From Pithys albifrons albifrons (lineage: Eukaryota > Chordata > Aves > Passeriformes > Thamnophilidae): a DNA stretch of 64,000 nt. Below the pieces are notes generated by a model. The model did not search any database. It saw only the letters and a program-made list of their open reading frames with translations, and was not told the DNA's origin. Positions 13,101 through 23,040 of the stretch are shown piece by piece; the first letter of the stretch is position 1; each line of letters starts with the position of its first letter. Made by a program: the position numbers and the translations under genes. The DNA lies in NCBI RefSeq assembly GCF_047495875.1, contig NC_092459.1, positions 11,908,965 through 11,972,964 of the forward strand, read 5' to 3'.

Positions 13101-15000
13101 AACTATAATTTACTGTAACTGCATAATATTTTATGCAAGTAAATACCACTAATTAATAAAGACTGTACATTAACTTCCTGTGTAATTACTTAATCTCAAT
13201 CTTATCTCTAGAAGGTATATTTTTAGAATGTAGAAGCACTACCTATATTTTAATTAGATATCATAATGATTTTAAAATTATATACTTATTAACAACACAT
13301 GCTTATAACAAATTCCATAACTAAAATGTTTTAAGTATAGGATTGCATTTCTCACTTAAGAGCTCCACACTTCAGTACCTGATGCAGATATCTTGAAAAA
13401 GTCAAAAGTGGTGAATATGAAATTTCTAATTTCTAAACTGGGTTCTCATGTTTGGATTATTATATAAATCCAATTCTATTTATTCACTTAAAAACTAACC
13501 TAATCTTTAAACATTTAAAAAAAAACCAGCAATTCTTTCTCACTTCATCTAGCAATGAAACCTATAAAACATATTTTTATTTTACAAAAATTATAAACTC
13601 CATTATAGATTAACTGTCAGTGTATTGTAAATGTTAAGTAAAACATAAAATTGAGATCCCAGAGACAACATTTTTGGCACCCTCTATATTATAAATTTAT
13701 CAAAATGCATTTGAAAGTTTGTATCCTTGTTTTCCCAGACTTGCTTCAAGTACCTAGCTTGGCTTTTACTGTTCTATTCTATAAATGCTGCAAGTGTTTT
13801 TTGTCTTTTTCATAAGAAAAAAAATCCGTAGCAAAAATATCAACATCCTGTAGAGGTGAAAGCAGTGTGATCAATGTTTCTCCTCATACATTCTTCTCTT
13901 TGGCTTTCAGAAAAGCTCTCAGTATATGCAAGGATACAATTGATAGACACTCTCTTGTGATGTGCTGGGAACTGGAGGAAGGATAATATATGTTTTAAGC
14001 TTTTCAGAACCTGGAAGCAGAAGAGTAGTTGATGAGAGACAAGACCCTCATTAAAGCAAACTTCTCTCTTTCATCTCCCCTCTCTCTAAAAACTTGAGCA
14101 AACACTGGTACCAAAACTGATTTCTCTTTACATGTGCCCATTAACAACTACTTGGCCTCAATTTTGTATTCAGGCCATCTGTGTACAAAATCTTAGAAGA
14201 CTATTTACCTTAAAGATCTAAGTTCAGATACATTAGTGTGCAGCCTCTTGCACAAAAGCTCATCTCATTTGCAAACACCCTGCCAATGTGCACACATACA
14301 CCTTATGTAAGTGTGCAAACACTGCAGAGACCAGGTCAGGAGAAAACACAGTGGGAACCCCTACAAAAATATTCCAAAATACAAACAGTTAAGATTTGGC
14401 AGCTCCTCCTTATACAAAACACTTATCTCTTTCTACATGTTATACCTTTTGACAGCAATCTGTAAAACAGATATATAACTCTGTGGTTGTACTTTAAAAA
14501 TACAGTATGAGTTTTCCAATAAGGCAGACAGTTTCACCTGACCTGTTTTAGGATGAGCTGAACAATCCATTGACCACGCTAATTTTTCTCCCTTTCCTAT
14601 GAGAGACTCATTCAAACGTAGCTATCTACATTTCAGATGTCCCACAAAGGATAGATAAATTCCACAGTTCATCTATTTAACGCAAACAGATGTATTCAAA
14701 TGGCTGACCAAATCAGCCCGTTATCAAACAACATGAAGTCTACACAATTTAACACCTTCAAGTATTTTAACAGAGAAAAACCCCTGAGCTTTGACAAGTT
14801 AATATTGTGAGTGAAAAAACATGTCTTACTTTTACGTGCCAAGCACCAAAACATAAAATTATGGAGGTTTAATAGATAGCATTATATAAAGCAATTATTT
14901 GAAACTTCCAGTGTTGCTGAATCTGTGAAGGTGCTGTAACTTACTCCAGAAATATAATCCATATGTGTCTGTTTCATCAAGTAGAGTATTTGTTTGGCTT
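10163..15000. other. Non-coding sequence, no gene recognised
   Basis: Plain AT-rich DNA. Overlapping open frames of 60-94 codons between 11174 and 11917 have no domain and lie on both strands, so chance is the best reading. A perfect 7-bp-arm palindrome, CCATTGA-AA-TCAATGG, sits at 11694-11709. It resembles a palindromic segment common in old amniote repeats, but the flanks are too worn to name a family. 13040-13340 is especially AT-rich, with ATAATGATAATT and TATAGTTTTATAATGAAACTATA-like symmetric stretches. No RNA gene was recognised. Confidence 0.5.
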
Positions 15001-15024
15001 GGGGGTTTGGGGGAATGGGGAGGG
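15001..15024 (+). other. Canonical G-quadruplex motif
   Basis: Four G-tracts of 5, 5, 4 and 3 bases separated by loops TTT, AAT and A (15001-15005, 15009-15013, 15017-15020, 15022-15024). This meets the G3+N1-7 rule for an intramolecular G-quadruplex on the + strand. The short loops predict high stability. No promoter or gene is recognisable beside it, so it may be only a simple-sequence accident. Confidence 0.75.
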
Positions 15025-15594
15025 TTTAACAGTTTTTATTTTGAATAGAACAATAAATAAAACAGTTTCTGTGGATCAAAACCTACCACTTAATTGTAGA
15101 GTGCTTTAGGTACAATCCAGAGAGGCTTTTGATTACATCCATCATTATCTTTGGGTATCAGACAGCCACATTTAACAGTTCTAATCAAGTAGATTAAGCT
15201 TCATGTGTAAGTAATTGTAAAATTAGGACCTTTACATTTTGCCTCTTGATCTAAAAACTGTCTATTCAATTCACATAGAACTGAGTCAGCAGTCAATTAA
15301 ATGAGTGTTCAAATTCTGCTGTTACTGACAGCTTGGCAGCCCAAGGAATGCTGATAACAGAGTTTCAGTCCAAGCACTCTGGCCAAATCTAGCAAAGATT
15401 TCAGCCTGTGCTATCTATCTTTTCCAGCTCCTTACTTAGTGCCATTGCATCTGACCAGCTAATAATCCCTATTGAATTTACCCTCACAGTATGCCTCAGT
15501 GCTTGGGTAAATGCTTGTATTCTCTGTTACAGAGAAGGACAAAGGCAGATGGACTAAATAATGAAGGCATCTAACTTTGCTTCTTCAAATTATC

Positions 15595-15965
15595 ACAGAG
15601 AAAAATTACCAAATCAGTTATGAAGAGATCTTGGAGGTTAACTAACCTATGCTGCTGCCCAGAGCAGCATCAGTTGTACCTCAGGCATTCTTACTTGATA
15701 ATTCTTTAACCTATTTCTTAAAACCCTGCTTTAACTGAAATTCCACTGACTGCCATGACAATTCCAGTGCATCACTATCTCCTGTGTAGAAAAATTTCTT
15801 AATGTTTGAATGAAATCTTTCTACAATTTTAAGCCTTGCATTTTATCCTTCTATAGAAGTGAAGAATAGTTTTTTATCTTATTGTTTGTATCAAGCCTCT
15901 TATGTCTTTAAAGACTCTCCTCTGGCCTCTGTTTTCTGAGCAAACATTTCTCCATCTCTTTGGGC
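15595..15965 (-). mobile_element. Old, diverged CR1 LINE 3' region
   Basis: Read on the + strand, this stretch follows the order of landmarks of an antisense CR1 3' end. They are a worn terminal segment 'atcacagag' (15595), 'gatcttggaggttaactaacctatgctgc' (15628-15657) corresponding to the usual 'atctagtccaaccc...', 'agagcagcatc', 'tcttaaaaccctg', 'attccactgactgccatgacaattccagtgcatcact', 'gaaaaatttcttaatgtttgaatgaaatctttc', 'aagccttgcattttatcctt', and 'ctcctctggcctctgttttctgagcaaacatttctcc'. It is far more diverged than the copies at 2.2 and 17.1 kb, so it belongs to an older CR1 subfamily. Non-coding; the far end is set by loss of recognisable similarity. Confidence 0.72.
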
Positions 15966-17087
15966 ATTACATTTTCTACTTTTCTTCTGATCCTATGATT
16001 CTATGGCCATCTCTCAAGAGAGACAGAACTCAGACTTAGATGTCCCAAGTTGATTAATTAGATTTTCCTTTCACCTTAAACATGCAAGTATCCAGTTTAT
16101 TTTAATTAGATCCTTATATATCTAAGGTAGGTGACTATTTACATGCCTCACCGTCTCAGATCAGAGCAATTGAATTCTTGAATAATTAAGTCTTGAGTGA
16201 GAAGCTGAAATCAGAATTTGCCACAGTAATATGAAAATTCAAGACAAACTATATAATCAGGTACAAAAATAAGTTAACTACTAATAAGATATTGATAATA
16301 GTTCAGTATATCCACATCTTCAAAATTAGTCAGTGAATCTTTTCCTGAAGAAGAAGGTATTCAAGGGAATAAGATTGTAGACCTATATTTTCATGCAGTT
16401 ACCATAAAACTTATATGCAGTTATCCAGCAGAGAGATTCCCTGGAAAACATGAGCTCAACAGTCAGAGAGAGACTTGACTGGAACATGAGAAATACATTG
16501 CCTCTGAATTTTAAACAAAACTGCACTCAACTATATAATGGATATATTGACTAGAAACTGCTAGAGAAGTCTGTCTCTGCTGCCAAGAAGGAATTGTATT
16601 ACTATACTGCACATAACATCTATTCTGAAAGGTATGATATAAAGCTTAACAGTTAAAACAAAAATCCTTATGTGACTAGTATTTTCAGAGGACAAAGATT
16701 CTACAAGCAGTGCCTTCCAAAACCTATCTCAAAAGCAGTACTTAGGACCCATCCTTGATAATGTCTATTCCCAGCACAAGAAAAGTGTTGAAGGATCTGT
16801 TGCATTGTAACTTTCAGCAGAGTGATGGCAGCTTTGGAACTGCAACTGCTCCAGAGATATCTTAGTGGTTGCTGGTGCCTCTCTGGAAGGACTCAGTGTA
16901 TTGTTTATGCATATGACTGACTGCCTTGCTTTGAGTCATCTCAGGAACCATTTACACAAACTAAAATCAGACAAAGGCTACAAAGAATACTCAAAAATAA
17001 TGGAAAGGTCAGTTTTAAGAAATCTGTTGATGGAAAACAAGACATCACAATTCTGAATTGCTTCCAGAGATGAGGATGTAGAAAAAT
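15966..17087. other. Non-coding sequence between two CR1 copies
   Basis: No gene recognised. The open frame at 16865-17056 (+, 63 codons) has no domain. A short ATGATTCTATGG near 15995-16006 resembles a CR1 tail, but is too short to call. Confidence 0.5.
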
Positions 17088-17957
17088 GGAATCACAGAAT
17101 ATTCTGAGTTGGAAGGGACTCACAAGAATCATCAAAACCTAACTCCTGGCCCTGCACAGGACAGCCCCAAGAAACACACTATGAGGCTGAGCACACTGTG
17201 AAAATGCTTCTTGAATTCTGTCAGGCTTGATGCTGTGGCCACTGTCCTAGAGAGCCTGTTCCAGTGCCCAACCACCCTTTGAGTGAAACACCTTTCCTAA
17301 TATCTAGCCTAAACCTTCTTTGACACAGCTTTATACCGTTCCCTTGAGTCCTGTCACTGGCCACCAGAGACATCAGTGCCTGGCCCTCCTCTTCCCCTCA
17401 TGAGGAAGTTGTAACTGCAGTGAGGTGTCCCCTCAGTCTCCTCTTCTCCAGGTTGAACAGACCGAGTGATCTCAGCCACTCTTCATATGGCTACCCCTCA
17501 AGGTCCCTCAACATATTCATAGCTCTCCTTTGAAAGCTCTCTAACAGCTTAAGATCTTTCTTATATTGCAGGAACCAAACCTGCACACAGTATTCCACGT
17601 GAGGCCTCACCAGCGCACAGCAGAGCAGGATAATCCCCTCCCTTGAATGGCTGGTGATGCTTTGCCTGATACCTCCAAGGTTGGCCCTCCTGGCACGGCT
17701 GACTCATATACAACTTGCCATTGGCCAAGACCCCCAGGTCCCTTTCTGCAGCATGGCTCTCCAGCATCTCTTTCCCCAGTTTGTATGAACATCCAGGATT
17801 GCCCAATCCCAGGTGCAGTCTGGCACTTGTCTTTGCTAAAATTCCTAGGATTGGTGATTTCCCAATCCTCTAATTTGTTGAGACCTCTCTTCATGGCCTC
17901 TCTGCCTTCAAAGGAGTCAACGGCTCCTCCCAATTTAGTATCATCTGCATCATCTGC
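17088..17957 (-). mobile_element. CR1 LINE, 5'-truncated, inverted relative to first copy
   Basis: A CR1 copy on the - strand. Its 3' end is at 17088-17117 on the + strand (GGAATCACAGAATATTCTG, then AGTTGGAAGGGAC), and its 5' truncation is at about 17957. On the - strand it encodes the last part of the reverse transcriptase, starting at the FADD box and continuing TKLGGAVDSFEGREA, then a long decayed C-terminal tail. Two frames carry this (17607-17933 and 17561-17806), so at least one frameshift has occurred. The 3' UTR landmarks are the same as in the copy at 2154-3446, including TCCCTTCCAACTCA just before the tail, so both belong to one subfamily. Not mobile. Confidence 0.93.
17561..17957 (-). 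pseudogene. CR1 reverse transcriptase C-terminal remnant, frameshifted
   Basis: On the - strand the reading frame begins at the RT metal-binding box, where a 9-bp unit is duplicated (ATCATCTGC at 17940-17948 and 17949-17957 on the + strand), so the box reads ADDADD. It continues TKLGGAVDSFEGREAMKRGL and then decays. The C-terminal section with AAERDLGVL and MSQPCQ appears in another frame (17561-17806), so an indel separates the two. Everything upstream of FADD is missing, so no activity is possible. Confidence 0.85.
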
Positions 17958-19574
17958 ACGTATACTTTTGGGTTAAAAGGGCATTGTAGTAGAAATCTAT
18001 TTCAACTGTAGAAAGGTAGAGCACAATCAAGGTTTTTTTTGGATATGTGTTTTCCTAAGTGATAATAATTGAAACCTTGTGACTAGGTGGAGAAGTTAGA
18101 TGCAACTGTTGCCCTTGGCTTTTGTCTTTTTTTTTTTTTTGGAAGGTTCCACCTGTCTTCTTGTATCTTACCAAAAAGAAGATTAGACTATAGGTAGAGG
18201 ACGATTTTAGGTTACTTTCCTGCATTACTTTGATAAACAAAAGATTCACACCCAAAATGATTTTCAGATAATATTGAAAATATTTAATAGTTACAGAACC
18301 AAAAATAACAAGGCCAATAAGGTTTGTGGATTTTTAGCAGTGTGCACTTTATTCTAAAAGATCTGTAAAAAAGCAAGATATGTGGAGATGTTTACAAAGC
18401 ATGGAATGTTATGATCAGACTCCCAGTTGGTATAAATTATCACAGCTTCACTAGAATCCCTGCAGCTACACCACTGAGTATACTCTACCAGCTGAAACTC
18501 CAACACATTGGTCATAACTAACCACAGATTCATTAATGTGCATAGCAGATACTGCAGGGAAATAGTACTCTGTCACCTAAGCAGGTTCCTAGTGACATCC
18601 AACAAACATACAGATGTGAGGACAGTTTAGAAAAAACTGCTCAGAACTGTTATCTAATGCTTATCTCAAACACAAACTTTCAGTTAGATTTGGAAGGCAA
18701 ATGAAGCAATTGAAATGCTGTTGTGGTTGAAAAGCAGATGTGATCTTTGGCTTTCAAAATGAGAATCTGAAAAGAGTAAACTGAGATTTGATAAAATAAA
18801 GAGAAATTGCTACCCTAACTCCTGAACCCACTCTTTTCTGTCTTCACCACATCTGTTTTCTTGATTTTACTTGATACATCTCAGAGCTGATGAAGAATGG
18901 CTGGGTTTGGTTCTCTCTTTTTTTTCTTTTTTTCTTTTTTAATTTTTAAGTACAGTAATCCACCAGTTTTCTTAACTTCAGTTTTTCAGTTTAGAAATAC
19001 AGTATGTATGAAACAAGATGCATGATGGCAACTAAAAATTCATCATCTCCTACATCATTAACTGACCAAAACTGCATTATAACTTCTGTGTTAGTAGGGA
19101 GGTCTACATAAGCGTGCCTTCAAGGGATGGATCTTGATATTTGTCCTGGCACGGGGTTAAGTACAAAACATTATGATCCACACTTTACATTTCACTGTAC
19201 ATTAAGCCTGCCTAGAGAGCAGTCGGTATTTTAATGTTAAGAGTTCAATTATGTCCTCTGCCACCACAATGGACTGCCAGCAAATCTTCCTAATGGTCTT
19301 AACAGTAGAGGAGACTAATTACACACAGAATAATAAGCACTTCAGGAAAAAAAAATGCTTCTTAGAATTTGCTTGGTAAAAATCTTTGTGGAAATTTTAT
19401 TTTATTGATAAGTAATTCTTACTTGCTGGTGTACTAACCTCCTGCCCTGTACTGGACTCAAAATGAGGAAATATGGGAGACAAGAAAATGCTATTCTCTT
19501 ACATCTCAACTCTTAACCCTTGTGGAAAAATGGAACAATAGTACTTAATTCTTGATCTACGTTGTTTGTTTCAG
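17958..19574. other. Non-coding sequence, no gene recognised
   Basis: AT-rich DNA with a T14 run at 18127-18140 and a T/C-rich patch at 18915-18950. The open frame at 18055-18255 (-) is low-complexity (its KKKKK comes from the T-run). Nothing else was recognised. Confidence 0.5.
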
Positions 19575-20052
19575 GGTTATGCTTTGGTAATTTAAACACC
19601 CTGACGTGGTGTCCCAGCTACTGACTTCAACTTCTTCAGAAAAGATTAGGTAGTACCTGGGTGTCAGTGTCTCCAGTGGACTGGAGTGTGTGCTCCCACA
19701 TGTGTTCTCTGCTCTCACTTTGGTGGTTTTGGTCCTAGGTCCCCACTTTTACCACACTGGAAGTGAAACTGGGAGTTTAAGTAATGAGTAAATAAGCTTG
19801 GGCAAATGGGTGAGAGAATATTTCTTTGACTTTTGGATCTGTTTTTTTAAAGTTATTTATTTATTATAATAAATCTCTGTTACATTATAGTTGTCTTGTT
19901 AATTTTCTCATTTCTGTATAAATATACAACTAGTTAAGTTCAAGTTTAAGTGTCCAGAAGTTTTTCCCCTCCCTTTTCTCAGTGGGGTGGGGAGAAAGCT
20001 TTTGTCCTTTAGTTTATACTTGACATTTTGCCAAAGTATTCAAACCAAAACA
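19575..20052 (+). mobile_element. Worn ERV-type LTR fragment, related to the 31.9-kb solo LTR
   Basis: The right-hand part aligns with the LTR at 31902-32543. Shared blocks are CTGTTACATTATAG (19877-19890) with CTGTGTTATATTATAG (32354-32369); TTAATTTTCTC plus TTTCTGTATAAATA (19899-19924) with the same at 32377-32402; a pyrimidine-rich TTTTTCCCCTCCCTTTTCTC (19961-19980) with the equivalent at 32440-32465; and a terminus CATTTTGCCA...ACCAAAACA (20023-20052) with CATTTTGCCA...ACCCAAGACA. TATAAA at 19917-19922 is a plausible core promoter. The left part is poorly conserved and the 5' edge near 19575 rests only on GTTATG-TTTGG similarity. No convincing target-site duplication was found. No internal viral genes are seen. 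Confidence 0.65.
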
Positions 20053-22980
20053 ATGGGCTTGACTATTTTTTGTATATCTGCATCATTATGTGGAGAGCCT
20101 TGACTTTGGTCTTGAATTGTGGCCCAGTGTTGCAATGGGTGTAAAATGGTTATTTAAACTCATTTCTGGAAGCTTGAGAGCAGTTTAAGCTATCCACATA
20201 TACAAGCTTGATCTGATTCCTTTTGAAAATCCTAACATGCTGATGGAAAGCATATGATCTAAAGTGTCTCAGCCTTAAAGGCATACTAGTGGAGTGAAAA
20301 TCCTAGAATTTGTCTGTAAAAGGTGGAAGCCAGAGGGAATGTTCTTAAGGACAAATTTGGAGTGCAGTGCCTATGTCATTGTGGTGTGCCAGTCAAGAGA
20401 AGTGCACAAATTCAATGTCGATACACTGCTGTGAAGGTGAATGAAGAGTTTTCAAAATCATGTGTGAAATATATATAGCAACGTTGGGGTGTTTGAGAAA
20501 CACTGGAGGTATTTTGCTGCGTATGGAGTGAAGAGACAGATATTCTCAATATCTGTGAAAGTCTCCATCATTTTGGAAGATATTGAAAAAAATGGTTGTG
20601 CGTTTTCAGAAATTCGGCCCTTATTTAAAAGAAATTTTAATGAAAAGTTTTCACACTAAGTCAAGATCTCTGCAATGATCACAATGGAATTTTAGCTTTT
20701 TTAATCCCAGGCAATGGGACCGCCAAGGCTGCAATAAAAGATAAATGTGCATTGACAGCAGAGCTATCAGGCTGCTTGATTTTCTCTTTTGATAGGTTTA
20801 TGTTTCATGCCAATCAATCCACCTCAACTGTGCAGCATAGTCACATTACCTTTATAACATAATCTGCTGGCAGCCTAAAAACACTGAAGGAATACAGTGC
20901 CCTCTAACTACAGCAGGAAAAATAAATTGTGTGAGAATGAAAAAAAGATTTTTAAGAAAATTTTTTTCTTGTGTAAATGATTTTATCTAATAATTGGATA
21001 TTCATATCTCAGCCATTCTGATCACACATTTCCCTGGGGGAAACATATGCTCAGTTCGCTCACCTTGGGGTTTCCCACTTAGTCATTGCAAGAATAAAGA
21101 AAGATCTCTCTGGGAAGATGTCTCTGAGGAGTGAGGTCTCACAGTGAGTGATTCACAACCAAGTGCATTCTTCTGCTAAAAAAAAAAAAAGCCACAGACA
21201 ACAGCAAATATTAGATCAAATGTTGAAGTAAATTCATAATTACTAAGCCAGATTCTCATCTCAATTAATAGAAATGTAAGTTCAGACTGTTTATTTGTGT
21301 CTTGAAGCTGCTTTGTATTTACTCCATTTTAATTAAGATTAGAATCTTACACTCTTTGTTGGTTTATATTTTTTAATAGCTAAATTATGTCTACATACAG
21401 CAAACTGATGGGTTCATTTCCGGCACTGCTCCCTTAATAAAAGCTTTACCAGCCCTTAGTACCTGGAATCAGGACATGTTTTGGGGGTTATAGCTAGCAT
21501 ATGCTGCAAATCAAGTTATCTCACTCAAACACAATACTGTAACAGTTCTGACTTCTAATAATCAGTGAGCTGTAAAATCTCTGTGCAGGTTACCTCAAAT
21601 GAAAATTCCAGAGGCAAAAACAGTTTGGAGGTTAATGGAATTATCTGAAGTCTCAGGATGAGGGACTACAATATAACTTTATGCTGGATCTGCAATACTC
21701 TGTAACAACCAATTTGATTTTTTTTACACCACTCCCTCTCCCACTCTCGCTATTTCGCTAGGTTCTATGAAATAATGTGAGGCTTTTGACAGTACTCTAA
21801 AAATCAATCCTGACAGGCCATATGCAATATAATATAGCTTCTTCCTCCACTTTTAAAATAATTCCCCTTCTGTGAAAACTCACAAACATGTCTAGTCCCC
21901 TTGCTTTGTTCCAGCTGTGCTCAGCTATCTGAGTTAAATAGAACTCATTGTGTATCATAAATCTGAGTCACTACATGGTCTGATGGTCCTGAGTTTATTT
22001 TAAGGAATGGATGATAACAAATGAGAAAAGCAAGCAAGGTTCAAAAGTAAAGGGAGAGCAACTTCAAAGTAATACCCTATCCTGCTTCCAGATCAGCCCT
22101 GAAATAGCACATGGCTTTGAGAAAAGGAGTCAAGTAAACATTTTCTTCAGTTGTGGCAGTGGAGTGTCCAGATTGGGGTATCTGAGCCTATTATTACTTG
22201 AAGGATACATGAGGATGAGCATGGTTTGGGAGTATTTGGGCATGCTCAAACCTGTGCCTAGAAATGGGCTGGAAAGAAAATGGAAGTTAATTACCTTCTT
22301 TTAAAAAGGCAAAAGTTGAAATAGGGTTGCTAATTTATGCTAGTAAACACATCTAGTAATTATTTTTAGTGCAAAAGAAAAAACAGTAAAAGATTGCTAT
22401 AATTAGAACAGCAGCTGCCTTGGCAAGAAACATCCTGTGAAGGTGGGAATAAGTAAGTGTCTGAAGAAGGAGAAAATCTTCTAGCATGGACCTACTGCCA
22501 ACAAAGGAAGTTTCTACATTATCGACATCTGATGCCCTTCTTCTTCTACCTCTCTTTCCCTCACATCCTATTGTGGATGGTTTCAGTCCCCTTACTTGTG
22601 ACAAATGCCCAAGTACTTGTTTTGTGTCTGAATTTTAGCTAAAAGGGGGCAGACACAAGCTTTCAGATTCTACAGAGACCTTTTAAGATGCAATGAAAAT
22701 TAGAAATTACCCAGTCACCATCCTAAATGATTAAAAAGGATCACAAAAGATTTGAGGTAATGCACTTAAGGCTTGACACCAGAGACAACAATAGTTCAAA
22801 TGTCTTTCCTTTCCTTCAGATTACATCTCATTCAATTGATTGTATCTCTGCCAAACGACAGCTACCCAAAAGGTCCAAGGCATGGACAGAAAGCCCAGGG
22901 TTTAGTACTGCAAAGAAGGGTCCCATAGTTCAGCCAGGAGTCAGGACTGCACTTGAGCACAACTACAGCAAACCTGCACA

Positions 22981-23040
22981 CTTTAGAAGCAACTGGCAAC
23001 TTTAGAAGCAACAGAGGTTTCATCTGCTCCTGAGCAGATG
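22981..23040. repeat. 13-bp direct repeat next to a perfect 9-bp hairpin
   Basis: CTTTAGAAGCAAC occurs at 22981-22993 and 23000-23012 (19-bp period). Directly after it lies the inverted repeat CATCTGCTC (23021-23029), CT, GAGCAGATG (23032-23040), with nine perfectly paired bases and a 2-base centre. The function is unknown. A 9-bp perfect palindrome arises rarely but not impossibly by chance in 64 kb. Confidence 0.8.
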
